From: Chryseobacterium sp. MYb264
Lineage (GTDB): Bacteria; Bacteroidota; Bacteroidia; Flavobacteriales; Weeksellaceae
Direction of reading: 5' to 3'
DNA length: 64,000 bases
Assembly: GCF_035974275.1 (NCBI RefSeq)
Contig: NZ_CP142422.1
Coordinates: 3,286,001 to 3,350,000, forward strand
This document shows positions 34,850-44,260 of this stretch, piece by piece (position 1 is the stretch's first letter; each line of letters opens with the position of its first letter). Made by a program: the position numbers and the translations under genes. Under the pieces are notes generated by a model, which was given only the letters and a program-made list of their open reading frames with translations, did not search any database and was not told the origin of the DNA.

Positions 34850-36244
34850 ATGAATTACAGAATTGAAAAAGACACCATGGGTGAAGTGCAGGTTCCTGCA
34901 GATAAGTTTTGGGGCGCACAAACAGAACGTTCAAGAAACAATTTCAAAATTGGTCCGGAAAGTTCTATGCCTCACGAAATTATTGAAGCTTTTGCGTATT
35001 TAAAAAAAGCGGCCGCATTTACCAACACCGATTTGGGCGTTCTTCCTGCTGAAAAAAGAGATATGATCGGTAAAGTTTGCGATGAAATCCTGGAAGGAAA
35101 ATTGAACGATCAGTTTCCTTTGGTCATCTGGCAAACTGGTTCAGGAACACAATCAAACATGAACGTGAACGAAGTTATCGCCAATCGTTCACACGTAAAT
35201 GCCGGAGGAAATCTTGGTGACAAAACTGAAGTTCACCCGAATGATGATGTGAATAAATCTCAATCATCAAACGATACATATCCAACCGCAATGCACATCG
35301 CAGCATATAAAAAAGTTGTTGAAACAACGATTCCGGCGGTTGAAAAATTAAGAGATACATTAAAAGAAAAATCACAAGCCTTTAAAGATATAGTAAAAAT
35401 CGGGAGAACGCATTTGATGGATGCAACTCCTTTGACTTTAGGACAGGAATTTTCAGGATATGTGGCTCAATTGAATTATGGAATTAAAGCTTTAAAAAAC
35501 ACGTTACCTCACCTTTCAGAATTGGCTTTGGGGGGAACTGCGGTTGGAACAGGTTTGAATACTCCCCAAGGTTATGATGTAAAAGTGGCTGAGTATATTT
35601 CAAAATTTACGAATCTTCCTTTTGTAACAGCAGAAAATAAGTTTGAAGCTTTAGCAGCTCACGACGCCATTGTAGAATCTCACGGCGCTCTTAAACAACT
35701 GGCTGTTTCTTTATATAAAATTGCTCAGGACGTGAGATTACTGGCTTCAGGACCACGTTCAGGAATCGGAGAAATCCATATTCCTGAAAATGAGCCAGGC
35801 TCATCCATCATGCCGGGGAAGGTGAATCCTACACAAAATGAAGCCATGACGATGGTTTGTGCTCAGGTTTTAGGAAATGATACTACCATTTCTTTTGCCG
35901 GCACCCAAGGAAATTATGAACTGAATGTTTTCAAACCTGTGATGGCGTATAATTTCTTACAGTCTGCTCAGTTGATTGCCGATGCCTGTATTTCATTTAA
36001 TGATCATTGTGCGGTAGGAATAGAGCCAAATCATGAAAGAATCAAAGAACTTGTTGACAAGTCGTTGATGCTGGTTACGGCCCTGAACACCCATATTGGT
36101 TACGAAAATGCAGCAAAAATTGCAAAAACTGCTCACAAAAACGGAACGACACTGAAAGAAGAAGCGGTCAATCTTGGACTTTTAACAGCCGAACAATTCG
36201 ACCAATGGGTTAAACCGGAAGATATGGTGGGAAGTTTGAAGTAA
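34850..36244 (+). CDS. fumC: Class II fumarate hydratase (fumarase C)
   Basis: A 464-residue cofactor-free fumarase, heat- and oxygen-stable, belonging to the aspartase/fumarase superfamily. Signature motif [11 protein letters not shown] is seen at about residues 319-329, with [14 protein letters not shown] and [16 protein letters not shown] as substrate-site loops. I choose the ATG at 34850 ([13 protein letters not shown]), since the upstream in-frame start adds 14 Lys/Asn-rich residues. It is transcribed away from the class I fumarase and ends with a terminator. Confidence 0.95.
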   Translation: MNYRIEKDTMGEVQVPADKFWGAQTERSRNNFKIGPESSMPHEIIEAFAYLKKAAAFTNTDLGVLPAEKRDMIGKVCDEILEGKLNDQFPLVIWQTGSGTQSNMNVNEVIANRSHVNAGGNLGDKTEVHPNDDVNKSQSSNDTYPTAMHIAAYKKVVETTIPAVEKLRDTLKEKSQAFKDIVKIGRTHLMDATPLTLGQEFSGYVAQLNYGIKALKNTLPHLSELALGGTAVGTGLNTPQGYDVKVAEYISKFTNLPFVTAENKFEALAAHDAIVESHGALKQLAVSLYKIAQDVRLLASGPRSGIGEIHIPENEPGSSIMPGKVNPTQNEAMTMVCAQVLGNDTTISFAGTQGNYELNVFKPVMAYNFLQSAQLIADACISFNDHCAVGIEPNHERIKELVDKSLMLVTALNTHIGYENAAKIAKTAHKNGTTLKEEAVNLGLLTAEQFDQWVKPEDMVGSLK

Positions 36245-36344
36245 TATAAGGTCGAAAGATGAAAACTTGAGGTGGGAACTTTAATTCGCTTTCAACCATC
36301 TGTCTTTAATTAAAATGATCAATTTCCAGAAAATAAAATATGGG

Positions 36345-36370
36345 AAAACCTCGGAGAAATCTGAGGTTTT
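36345..36370 (+). terminator. Terminator of fumC
   Basis: An eight-base stem (AAAACCTC / GAGGTTTT) with a ten-base loop and a T-run, about 100 bases past the stop codon. Confidence 0.7.
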
Positions 36371-36478
36371 GCTTTTTTATAAACAATTGAAATACAATTT
36401 TTTAAATAAAATCAATTTTCAATCATTTTTTTTCATAAATTAGTGATATAAATACAATCCACTATAAAACAAATCATT

Positions 36479-36673
36479 ATGAAAAATCGAATTAAGTTAA
36501 ACAGAAAGGATTTAAAAGAAGTTTTAGGAGGGCACACCTGCCCCGGAAACCTTATTCATGTGCAATGGAATGGTTATCATGCCTGCTGCATTACACCGCC
36601 TCCGGGAGGAAACCCATGCAACGGAACAGCCTGCCTTATACCGGTAGACATGTGCGAATCCGGACCCTTTTAA
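36479..36673 (+). CDS. Bacteriocin-like peptide with GG-type leader
   Basis: A 64-residue peptide. The leader MKNRIKLNRKDLKEVLGG ends in a double glycine, the cleavage site used by peptidase-containing ABC exporters. The mature 46 residues hold six cysteines, with a CC pair and PPPGGNPCNGTAC, so disulfides are likely. GG-leader peptides of this sort (LNRKDLKxVxGG) are widespread in Chryseobacterium and usually called bacteriocin-like without proof of activity. No exporter or immunity gene is near. It sits alone between two terminators. Confidence 0.8.
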   Translation: MKNRIKLNRKDLKEVLGGHTCPGNLIHVQWNGYHACCITPPPGGNPCNGTACLIPVDMCESGPF

Positions 36674-37036
36674 ACAGAAAGCCTGTTTATAATTCTATTA
36701 AAAGCGGCCTCCGAATGTATAAATAGTTGATAAAAGATTTCAAAAAAGAAAGGTCAGGGAATTTTCTCTGACCTTTTATATGAATATGAATCTACCCGGC
36801 TACATTTTCCAGAGTAACAAACAATAAGATTTACCTTAATGGTTGAACGCACGCTGACAGAAAAGACACCAATCATAAAAAACTGAAAATCAACACACAA
36901 AATCAACAGTCTTTTATAAGCATAAGATGTCAGCAATCCATATTACATTAAAAAATAATATGTTTACTAAAATTTGATTTTGATTTTTCCGGCTAAAATG
37001 TTAACTTGTAAAAATCATAAATACAGATAGAATTTA
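36674..37036. other. Gap between bacteriocin-like peptide gene and hflX
   Basis: Contains the terminator of the peptide gene and AT-rich sequence leading to hflX. No gene, RNA or clear promoter is visible in 36780-37036. Confidence 0.5.
36749..36776 (+). terminator. Terminator of the bacteriocin-like gene
   Basis: A nine-base stem (AAAGGTCAG / CTGACCTTT) with a ten-base loop, 75 bases past the stop codon. Confidence 0.75.
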
Positions 37037-38263
37037 ATGCTAGAAAAGAAAGAACATAATTACGAGAAGGCGGTCTTGGTAGGTGTTGTTACCCAGCATC
37101 AGGACGAAGATAAGCTGACCGAATATATGGATGAACTAGAGTTTTTAGCCTTTACGGCCGGGGCTACAGTGGACAGAAGATTTACACAAAAACTAACCCA
37201 ACCTGACTCCAAGACCTTTATCGGAAGCGGAAAAGCGCAGGAAATAAAAGAATATGTAAAGGAAAAGGAAATCGGAACCGTTATTTTCGATGATGAATTA
37301 TCTCCTTCCCAGCTGAAAAACCTCGAAAGAGAAATGGAAGTGAAAATTCTGGACAGAACCAATCTGATCCTTGATATCTTTGCCCAAAGAGCAACAACTT
37401 CCTACGCAAGAACTCAGGTGGAATTAGCACAGTACCAGTATCTTTTACCACGATTAACGAGAATGTGGACTCACTTGGAGCGTCAGAAAGGGGGAATCGG
37501 GATGAGAGGTCCGGGGGAAACGGAAATTGAAACGGATAGACGTATCATTCGTGACCGAATTTCATTATTAAAAGATAAACTAAAAACTATCGACAAGCAA
37601 ATGGCGACCCAGCGAAACAATCGCGGAAAGGTAGTGCGCGCAGCTTTGGTAGGATATACCAACGTAGGGAAATCTACATTGATGAATTCTCTTTCGAAAT
37701 CTGAGGTTTTTGCTGAAAATAAACTATTCGCAACGCTTGATACGACTGTAAGAAAAGTAGTGATCGGAAATCTTCCGTTTTTGCTCACCGATACGGTAGG
37801 GTTTATCAGAAAATTGCCTACTCAATTGGTAGAATCATTTAAATCCACACTGGATGAGGTTCGCGAAGCTGACTTATTGATTCACGTGGTTGATATTTCT
37901 CATGAAAGCTTTGAAGATCATATTGACTCAGTTAATCAGATTTTAATGGAAATCAATGCACATCAAAAGCCGATGATCATGGTTTTCAATAAAATTGATG
38001 ATTTCAGTTATGAACAGAAGGAAGAGGACGACCTTACGCCTTCCACCAGAAAAAATATTTCTCTTGATGAATGGAAAAATACCTGGATGGCAAAATCTAA
38101 ATATCCTACGGTATTTATTTCTGCTCTTACCAAAGAAAACTTCCCTGAAATGAAGAAAATGATCTACGATGAGGTAATGAAAATACATATTTCAAGATTT
38201 CCTTACAATGATTTCCTTTTCGAATATTTCGATGATGAGGAGGAAGATAATAACAAAAATTAA
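37037..38263 (+). CDS. hflX: Ribosome-associated GTPase HflX
   Basis: A 408-residue P-loop GTPase that splits ribosomes, often during heat or antibiotic stress. Visible: the N-terminal nucleotide-binding HflX domain with a glycine-rich loop (IGMRGPGETEIETDRR), then the G domain with GYTNVGKSTL (G1), DTVGF (G3) and NKID (G4). The last base of its stop codon is the first base of the next gene's ATG, so the two are coupled. It is the third gene in the window with a ribosome-rescue theme, though unlinked to the prfH operon. Confidence 0.95.
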   Translation: MLEKKEHNYEKAVLVGVVTQHQDEDKLTEYMDELEFLAFTAGATVDRRFTQKLTQPDSKTFIGSGKAQEIKEYVKEKEIGTVIFDDELSPSQLKNLEREMEVKILDRTNLILDIFAQRATTSYARTQVELAQYQYLLPRLTRMWTHLERQKGGIGMRGPGETEIETDRRIIRDRISLLKDKLKTIDKQMATQRNNRGKVVRAALVGYTNVGKSTLMNSLSKSEVFAENKLFATLDTTVRKVVIGNLPFLLTDTVGFIRKLPTQLVESFKSTLDEVREADLLIHVVDISHESFEDHIDSVNQILMEINAHQKPMIMVFNKIDDFSYEQKEEDDLTPSTRKNISLDEWKNTWMAKSKYPTVFISALTKENFPEMKKMIYDEVMKIHISRFPYNDFLFEYFDDEEEDNNKN

Positions 38264-38892
38264 TGAAAAAATGCCTTTTCTTGTTGCTGCTTTTTATTTC
38301 GGTTTTGGGAATTGCTCAGAAGCTGAAACCAGATTTTAAAAGCATTGAGAAAAATCTTACCGATAAGCAGTCTCCCTACCATTATGACAAGCTGATTTTT
38401 AAATATAAGGCTTATCCTAAGTCTTTAGACAGCCTGGAAGCGCAATACCTGTACTACGGAAGAAACTTTCAGGAAAACAAAGTTTCAACCACAGATGATG
38501 ACTTTAAACAACTGGCGGACGCTTTCAAAGAAAAGAACGCTGATGCATGCATTAAACTGGGAAATGCTTTATATCAGAAAGACCCTACCAATCTCGATGT
38601 TTTACTCATCCTGCTACGTGCTTATGATTCCAAGCAGGATGCCGGTAACTTTGCCCATCACGTAAGCCAGTTTCGGCTACTGACTGACGCCATTAAAAAA
38701 TCTGGCGACGGAGCCAGTGAGAAAACGGCATATCTCGTCAATTCTGTGGGGGATGAGTATATTCTGCTTAATATTTTACAGATTGGAGAGGATTTTAACC
38801 GACAGTCAAAAGCACAAAATGATGGCATGATGGACGTCTGGGACAAAGACGGCTACAAGATATACATCAAGGTTCTGTACCTGGATTTTTAA
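38263..38892 (+). CDS. Exported DUF4919-like protein
   Basis: A 209-residue protein with a signal peptide (MKKCLFLLLLFISVLGIAQ). The mature part has helical, TPR-like segments (ADACIKLGNALYQKDPTN, then LDVLLILLRAYDSK). This matches my recollection of DUF4919. The function is unknown; probably periplasmic. Its ATG overlaps the hflX stop, so it is probably co-transcribed and translated with it. The antiporter gene follows 22 bases later. Confidence 0.8.
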   Translation: MKKCLFLLLLFISVLGIAQKLKPDFKSIEKNLTDKQSPYHYDKLIFKYKAYPKSLDSLEAQYLYYGRNFQENKVSTTDDDFKQLADAFKEKNADACIKLGNALYQKDPTNLDVLLILLRAYDSKQDAGNFAHHVSQFRLLTDAIKKSGDGASEKTAYLVNSVGDEYILLNILQIGEDFNRQSKAQNDGMMDVWDKDGYKIYIKVLYLDF

Positions 38893-38914
38893 ACCAAATA
38901 AAAAAAAACACTTC

Positions 38915-40195
38915 GTGGAGTTATATTATTCATTTTCGGCCTTAATTGTTTTAGCCTCAATATTTGCTTATCTGAATTACAGATTTCTTAAACTTCCGAG
39001 CACCATCGGAATTATGGTGATTGCCATTGTTGTTTCCATCATTTTGGTATCTTTTGGTGAAACTTTTTTACCAAGAACTTTCGGACATCTTCATAATTTA
39101 ATGAGCAGCATCGACTTTACCGAAGTGCTGATGGGAGCGATGTTAAATTTCCTTCTCTTTGCAGGGGGAATTCATATTAATATCAATGATCTTAAAGAAC
39201 AGCTCAGACCAGTGGTTATTTTTTCCACTTTAGGAGTCGTTATATCCACTTTCGTGGTCGGTTTTGGAATTTTTTATCTTCTTCCTCTATTTGGGATCCA
39301 GTTACCGTTTATTTTCTGTCTCCTTTTCGGAGCCTTAATTTCTCCAACAGATCCGGTGGCGGTGTTAAGTATCCTGAAACAGGCCAACGTTTCAAAATCT
39401 TTAGAAACGAAGGTGGCGGGAGAGTCTTTGTTCAATGACGGTATGGCCGTGGTTGTATTTTCGGTAGTCCTGCAACTGGCCATTGGAAAAGAAATTGATC
39501 TGGGAATAGAAAACATTGGACTTTTATTATTGAAAGAGGCCGGAGGCGGACTGTTGCTGGGAATTGTCCTGGGATGGGTAACGTCAAGGCTTATGCGTGA
39601 AGTGGATGATTATATTATTTCAGTTTTGGTTACCCTTTCTGTGGTAATGGGAGGCTACCTGATTGCGAGACAGATGCATATCTCGGGGCCTTTAACAATG
39701 GTAGCTGCCGGATTATTTATGGGTAATTTCAACGTTAAGTTTAAAATGAAATCCATCACTCAGGATTATTTAATTAAATTCTGGGAACTGATCGATGAAA
39801 TTCTGAATGCCGTATTGTTTTTATTCATTGGATTTGAGTTATTAATGATTAAAGACCTAAAGCACTTTGTAATTCCTGGTTTAGCGGCCATTGTAATCGT
39901 TTTATTTGCAAGAGTAATTTCCATTTGGGGACCAACGAAGTTTATGAGAACTACGTTTAGTCCGCAGACCGTAAAAGTTCTGGTTTGGGGAGGAATTCGT
40001 GGTGGTGTTTCCATTGCCTTAGCAATGTCTATTCCCAAAAGTGAATACAGTGAAATTATTTTAAGTATTACTTACTGTGTCGTAGTATTCTCTATTATTG
40101 TTCAGGGACTTACCATAGCGAAAGTAGCAAATCCGAAAAAAATTGCCAAAGAAGAGCGGGAACTGGAAAGTATTGCTGCTGAAGAAGGACATTAA
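38915..40195 (+). CDS. CPA1-family sodium/proton antiporter (NhaP type)
   Basis: A 426-residue inner-membrane transporter with about 12 membrane segments. The signatures SPTDPVAVLSILK and GESLFNDGMAVVVF are typical of CPA1 Na+(K+)/H+ antiporters, with the exchange-site Asp residues in both. GTG at 38915 is the start. It probably exports Na+ in exchange for H+, adjusting pH and salt. It is in line with hflX and the DUF4919 gene and may be the end of that operon. The exact ion cannot be told by eye. Confidence 0.9.
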   Translation: MELYYSFSALIVLASIFAYLNYRFLKLPSTIGIMVIAIVVSIILVSFGETFLPRTFGHLHNLMSSIDFTEVLMGAMLNFLLFAGGIHININDLKEQLRPVVIFSTLGVVISTFVVGFGIFYLLPLFGIQLPFIFCLLFGALISPTDPVAVLSILKQANVSKSLETKVAGESLFNDGMAVVVFSVVLQLAIGKEIDLGIENIGLLLLKEAGGGLLLGIVLGWVTSRLMREVDDYIISVLVTLSVVMGGYLIARQMHISGPLTMVAAGLFMGNFNVKFKMKSITQDYLIKFWELIDEILNAVLFLFIGFELLMIKDLKHFVIPGLAAIVIVLFARVISIWGPTKFMRTTFSPQTVKVLVWGGIRGGVSIALAMSIPKSEYSEIILSITYCVVVFSIIVQGLTIAKVANPKKIAKEERELESIAAEEGH

Positions 40196-40215
40196 ACAAT
40201 AAAATAAACACAGAG

Positions 40216-40305
40216 ATGAAGAAAATAATTTATCTGCTATTTCTGGTTAATTTCAGCATTTGCTTCTCACAGATTAATGTTGAGGAAATAAAAAAGTATA
40301 TGTAA
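40216..40305 (+). pseudogene. Signal-peptide-only mini ORF, probable gene remnant
   Basis: A 29-residue frame starting MKKIIYLLFLVNFSICFSQ, i.e. a complete signal peptide, then ten residues and a stop codon. A secreted protein seems to have lost its mature domain, or this is a very small exported peptide. It lies 20 bases after the antiporter and 19 before the AlkD-like gene, so it is transcribed with them. Confidence 0.5.
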
Positions 40306-40324
40306 AATTAGTGGGAGGTTTCAA

Positions 40325-41041
40325 ATGAGTATTATTAAAGAAATTCACGAAGCATTAGCCGTTTTATCTATTCCCGAAAAAGCCGCATTTTTTCCTAAAT
40401 TCTTTAAAACAGGAAAAGGAGAATATGGAGAGGGTGATCTTTTTCTTGGGGTAAAAGTTCCGGATCAGCGTGCTGTAGCAAAGGAATATTATACTAAAAT
40501 TTCATTAAAAGAGCTGAGTGAATTACTTTCTTCAAAATATCATGAACACCGTTTAACGGCCTTACTTATATTAATTTTCAAATTTGAAAAAACGAAGGAT
40601 AAAACGGTAAAAGATGAGATTATAGAATTTTATTTAACCCATTTGCAATTCGTTAATAATTGGGATCTTGTGGATTCCACCTGTTACAAGATCCTTGGGA
40701 GATATGCTTTTGAATATGAGAGGGAAGATTTGCTTAAGAAACTATCAGACTCCGAAGAAATGTGGCATAAAAGAATCGCGGTGGTCGGGACAATGCATTA
40801 TATAAAGAAAGACTCCTTTGATTTAACGAAAGAATTGGTGACGAAGAATTTAAATCATCCTCACGATTTGATGCACAAAGCAAACGGCTGGCTATTGAGA
40901 GAAATGGGTCAGAAAAATGAAAAAGAACTTATCAAGTATTTAGATCAATACTACAAGGAAATGCCGCGAACCTGTTTGCGGTACGCCATTGAAAAGCAGG
41001 ATGAAGAAGTACGTCAAAACTATTTAAAAGGCCGAATATAA
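40325..41041 (+). CDS. DNA alkylation repair protein, AlkD-like HEAT-repeat
   Basis: A 238-residue all-helical protein of HEAT-like repeats. The segment WDLVDSTCYKILGRY carries the conserved Trp-Asp (WD) region that in AlkD-family glycosylases contacts alkylated DNA, and the later WHKRIAVVGTMHYIKK matches the second family region. It probably removes cationic N3- and N7-alkyl purines. Stop and start codons of it and the next gene overlap by one base, so they are an operon. Cytoplasmic. Confidence 0.9.
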   Translation: MSIIKEIHEALAVLSIPEKAAFFPKFFKTGKGEYGEGDLFLGVKVPDQRAVAKEYYTKISLKELSELLSSKYHEHRLTALLILIFKFEKTKDKTVKDEIIEFYLTHLQFVNNWDLVDSTCYKILGRYAFEYEREDLLKKLSDSEEMWHKRIAVVGTMHYIKKDSFDLTKELVTKNLNHPHDLMHKANGWLLREMGQKNEKELIKYLDQYYKEMPRTCLRYAIEKQDEEVRQNYLKGRI

Positions 41042-41370
41042 TGGATTGTTTCTTTTGGAAAACGGTAACTCATTATTTTCTGCATTTGGTGTTTCCTGTT
41101 TTTATCGCACTGATCTTTTACCGGGAAAATTGGAAAAAAACCTATTTTATCCTGTTGGCGACCATGCTTGTAGATATGGATCATCTGTTTGCCCATCCTA
41201 TTTTTGATCCGAATCGTGGGAGTATAGGGTTTCACTTTTTACATTCTTATTATGCCATTGCGGTGTATTTTTTGCTGCTGTTTTTTAAAGGAAATATAAG
41301 AGTTATTGGCATCGGGCTTCTACTCCACATGATCACTGATTTTCAGGATTATCACCTATGGTGTCATTAA
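41041..41370 (+). CDS. DUF6122-like small membrane protein
   Basis: A 109-residue protein with three or four membrane segments and polar motifs DMDHLFAHP and HMITDFQDYH. The histidine/aspartate residues near the membrane could bind a metal. It matches DUF6122 as I remember it; the function is not known. It is translationally coupled to the AlkD-like gene through a one-base overlap. Confidence 0.78.
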   Translation: MDCFFWKTVTHYFLHLVFPVFIALIFYRENWKKTYFILLATMLVDMDHLFAHPIFDPNRGSIGFHFLHSYYAIAVYFLLLFFKGNIRVIGIGLLLHMITDFQDYHLWCH

Positions 41371-41435
41371 AATATTATTAATATTTTCTTTTAAGATGGT
41401 AAAGATCATAGATTTTTTGTATTTTAGAGACGCTT

Positions 41436-42506
41436 ATGAAATTAAAAGAATTCCTTCATTATACTTATATCTTCCCCGTCCTGGCCGTAATTTATTATTT
41501 TTCCGGCCTTATGGGCAACGGGGTCATTTATGATATTATTGCAGGGCTTTTACTTACGGGAAGCGTTCTTTCCGCTGTCCATCATGCTGAAGTAGTGGCT
41601 CATAAGGTAGGAGAACCTTTCGGAACGATTATCTTAGCGCTATGCATCACTATTATAGAAGTTGCCCTGATCATCTCCCTAATGGTTGCCGGAGGCGATC
41701 AGGCGATTACATTGGCCAGAGACACTGTTTTTGCAGCTGTCATGATTATTCTTAATGGGATCCTGGGCATCTGTATTCTGGTAGGAGGTGTAAAATATTA
41801 CGAGCAGTTTTTTGCAAGAACCTCCGCTACCACCTATCTGGTAAGCATTGTCTCGATTCTGATACTGACTCTGGTTCTTCCCAATTTTACATCAAGTGTC
41901 AACGGGCCTTTTTATAATGAGGCTCAACTGATCTTTGTTTCTATTGCCTGTCTTGTTATTTACGGCATATTTTTGATGGTTCAGACGATCCGGCACAGAA
42001 ATTATTTTATTGTTCCTGAAGAACATTCTGAAGAAAATTATATTCCCAATCTCACGAAAACACTGGTTAGTTTTGGTTTTCTTGTAGTTTGTTTAGCCAT
42101 TGTAGTGATGATGGCTAAAGGTCTTTCCACCACCATTGAAAATATGGTTCAGAGCTTTGGAGCACCCAAATCCTTGGTCGGAGTAATTATTGCAGCTGTT
42201 GTTTTACTTCCTGAAGGGGTTGCGGCCATTCGTGCCGCACGAAGCAACCAGATCCAGTCCAGTTTAAATCTGGCTTTGGGTTCTGCCCTTGCCAGTATAG
42301 GTTTAACGATCCCTGCCGTTTCTGTGGTATGTATTCTGTACGACATTCCCTTGGTTTTAGGCTTGGATAAAAAAGATATTATCATCCTATCACTATCGGT
42401 ATTTATCGTTATGCTTTCTTTAAGCCGGGGAAAAACAAATATACTATACGGAACTGTGTTATTGGTAAATCTTGCCGCTTATATTTTCACGGTTATTGTT
42501 CCTTAA
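41436..42506 (+). CDS. ChaA-type calcium/proton antiporter
   Basis: A 356-residue CaCA-superfamily antiporter with about 11 membrane segments. The two alpha-repeat motifs are visible: GEPFGTIILALCITIIEVAL with the key Glu, and LPEGVAAIRAARSN with LGSALASIGLTIP. It probably exports Ca2+ (or Na+/K+) in exchange for protons. It lies 65 bases after the DUF6122 gene and converges on the globin gene. The family is firm; the ion is inferred from the family. Confidence 0.9.
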   Translation: MKLKEFLHYTYIFPVLAVIYYFSGLMGNGVIYDIIAGLLLTGSVLSAVHHAEVVAHKVGEPFGTIILALCITIIEVALIISLMVAGGDQAITLARDTVFAAVMIILNGILGICILVGGVKYYEQFFARTSATTYLVSIVSILILTLVLPNFTSSVNGPFYNEAQLIFVSIACLVIYGIFLMVQTIRHRNYFIVPEEHSEENYIPNLTKTLVSFGFLVVCLAIVVMMAKGLSTTIENMVQSFGAPKSLVGVIIAAVVLLPEGVAAIRAARSNQIQSSLNLALGSALASIGLTIPAVSVVCILYDIPLVLGLDKKDIIILSLSVFIVMLSLSRGKTNILYGTVLLVNLAAYIFTVIVP

Positions 42507-42554
42507 GCTTAAATGGCATTTAACCATAAACGTTAAATCTAAAACTTTAAACGA

Positions 42555-42935
42555 TTAAAGTCTTCTTGCCAAATCCATTTTAAAGGCCATCAGTTTAGCA
42601 ATATTTTCCGCTTTATAAATCGCCAAATCTGCGTTTTCGCCCACGAAATTTTCTTCAACAGTTGAAGTCCACATGGTAAGCCATTGATCAAAATGTTTTT
42701 GCTCCATTGCCTGCATTTCATTGATCGGGAAATGAACGCCCATCGGATTTCCTTTATAAGTCATCTGTCCGAAAAGAATAGATTCCCAAAAAGAATACAT
42801 TTTAGGTAAATGTTGGCTCCAGTCAACTTTGGCAATATCATTAAAGAAAAACCCAATCGTCTCATCTTTAATTACTTTGTCATAAAAGGCATTGACAAGG
42901 GTTTCAATATCTTCTCGTGTTTCCAGCTTTTTCAT
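42555..42935 (-). CDS. Group III truncated hemoglobin
   Basis: A 126-residue heme protein. The TrHb3 features are visible: an aromatic-rich B helix (ETLVNAFYDKVIKD), FFNDIAKVDWSQHLPKMYSFW, the conserved HFPINEMQ, and the proximal heme histidine in QKHFDQWL. It binds O2, NO or CO; in related bacteria roles in microaerobic or nitrosative stress have been proposed, but none is proven. A TAnnTTTG promoter lies just upstream. Cytoplasmic, monocistronic. Confidence 0.93.
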   Translation of the reverse strand: MKKLETREDIETLVNAFYDKVIKDETIGFFFNDIAKVDWSQHLPKMYSFWESILFGQMTYKGNPMGVHFPINEMQAMEQKHFDQWLTMWTSTVEENFVGENADLAIYKAENIAKLMAFKMDLARRL

Positions 42936-42939
42936 ATTT

Positions 42940-42947
42940 CAAATTTA
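42940..42947 (-). promoter_or_regulatory. Promoter -7 element for truncated hemoglobin
   Basis: TAAATTTG on the minus strand, an exact TAnnTTTG match, but only four bases before the ATG. The transcript would be nearly leaderless, so this is doubtful. Confidence 0.25.
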
Positions 42948-43007
42948 GCTTAAAATAGATTTAAAAATTCAATCGCGAACTTGATAAATTTCATGAAAAC
43001 AATATTT

Positions 43008-43015
43008 TATCTTTG
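43008..43015 (+). promoter_or_regulatory. Promoter -7 element for the YkgJ gene
   Basis: TATCTTTG, an exact TAnnTTTG match, 44 bases before the ATG at 43060. Confidence 0.5.
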
Positions 43016-43059
43016 CCTATCGTAAAAATAGAATTTACGATGCATGGAGAAGAATCAAA

Positions 43060-43548
43060 ATGAACTTAGAATCATATAAAAAACAGGCTTTACAAAAGCA
43101 AAAAGAACATAAAAAATTTCTGGACGGATTGAAGAAAAAACCGCCCAAAAACCTTGATTATATTGTTCAGGAAACGCATGATGAAGTATTTGAGGAAATT
43201 GATTGTCTTCAATGTGCGAATTGCTGTAAAACGACGGGACCTTTGTACACCGAAAAGGATATTGAACGAATTTCCAAGCATCTTCGTATGAAAGCCTCTG
43301 ATTTTGAAGCGAAATTCCTTCGTGTAGATGAAGATAATGATAAAGTTTTGCAAAACCTTCCCTGCTTTTTTTTGAATGCAGATAACACATGCTCTATATA
43401 TGAGGTCCGCCCGAAAGCATGCAGAGAATACCCTCATACAGATCGTAAAAAAATCTTCCAGATCAATAATCTTATGATTAAGAATACCGTAATTTGTCCT
43501 GCGGCATATAAATTTGTAGAGAAAATTATGAAGAATTTGGCAAAATAA
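43060..43548 (+). CDS. YkgJ-family cysteine-cluster protein
   Basis: A 162-residue cytoplasmic protein with the zinc- or Fe-S-binding cysteine pattern of the YkgJ/CxxCxxCC family: CLQCANCCKTTG early, then CFFLNADNTCSIYEVRPKAC and EYPH. The exact role is unknown; distant relatives are implicated in metal-dependent oxidoreduction. It is a lone plus-strand gene between the globin and the Gln-rich protein. Confidence 0.9.
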   Translation: MNLESYKKQALQKQKEHKKFLDGLKKKPPKNLDYIVQETHDEVFEEIDCLQCANCCKTTGPLYTEKDIERISKHLRMKASDFEAKFLRVDEDNDKVLQNLPCFFLNADNTCSIYEVRPKACREYPHTDRKKIFQINNLMIKNTVICPAAYKFVEKIMKNLAK

Positions 43549-43662
43549 ACTACATTTCCAAAATCGTCTTAAAAGATTATAAAGTACGTTACACTAAATA
43601 TTTACATATAATATTCGATAAAATGGTGCCGTTTAACTTAAACAACCATTTAAAATATTATT

Positions 43663-43968
43663 ATGAAAAAGTTAATTTTTACAGCAGCATTCTCATTAGT
43701 CGGAGTAATCGCAGTATCGGCGCAGACAACAACACAAAGTCCTGCAGAAACACCTAACCAGACCACTCAGAATCAAACTCAAACTCAGAATCAACAGCTG
43801 CAGACAACTGACCCCAACGTTATTTCAACGCAGCAAAATACGCAGACTGTGGATCCTTCGGTTCAAAATCAAACAACTGTAACCACTACAGATCCTAATC
43901 AGGATGCGACAAAACCACAAGAAGTAACAAAAGAAGAGCGAAAATCTAAAAAGAAAAAATCGAATTAG
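43663..43968 (+). CDS. Exported Gln/Thr-rich low-complexity protein
   Basis: A 101-residue protein: signal peptide (MKKLIFTAAFSLVGVIAVSA), then a long Gln/Thr/Asn-rich region (TQNQTQTQNQQLQTTDP and so on) and a lysine-rich end (EERKSKKKKSN). It is probably an intrinsically disordered periplasmic or surface protein. No domain is recognised. Confidence 0.8.
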   Translation: MKKLIFTAAFSLVGVIAVSAQTTTQSPAETPNQTTQNQTQTQNQQLQTTDPNVISTQQNTQTVDPSVQNQTTVTTTDPNQDATKPQEVTKEERKSKKKKSN

Positions 43969-44002
43969 AGAAAACCAATCTAATTGTTTAAAGTAGAAAT
44001 GA

Positions 44003-44032
44003 GATCCTGGAACATTATGTTTCAGGATTTTT
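44003..44032 (+). terminator. Terminator of the Gln-rich protein gene
   Basis: The stem ATCCTGgAA/TTtCAGGAT with a long loop, followed by six T. Confidence 0.6.
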
Positions 44033-44203
44033 TCCATGAGTAATTTCAAAAAAAAAGTGTAGAAAATTAACTTTAAAATGAACTTCTAATTTATATTTTC
44101 TGAAATAGAATTATTTCTATTAATTTATATAATACAAAATAACAAAAACAGGAAGACAACACTTAAAACATTAACAACCAATGCTTTAACACCTTAAAAT
44201 CAT

Positions 44204-44211
44204 TATATTTG
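44204..44211 (+). promoter_or_regulatory. Promoter -7 element for M4 metallopeptidase
   Basis: TATATTTG, an exact TAnnTTTG match, 49 bases before the ATG of the M4 peptidase gene. Confidence 0.55.
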
Positions 44212-44260
44212 TTTGTGTAAAAAAACGGATTATTTCTATCATTAATAAAAAAAAGAAAAA

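Noticed and set aside
36754..36936. 60-residue minus-strand open frame
   Set aside because: It runs through a terminator hairpin into AT-rich sequence and has no recognisable signal.
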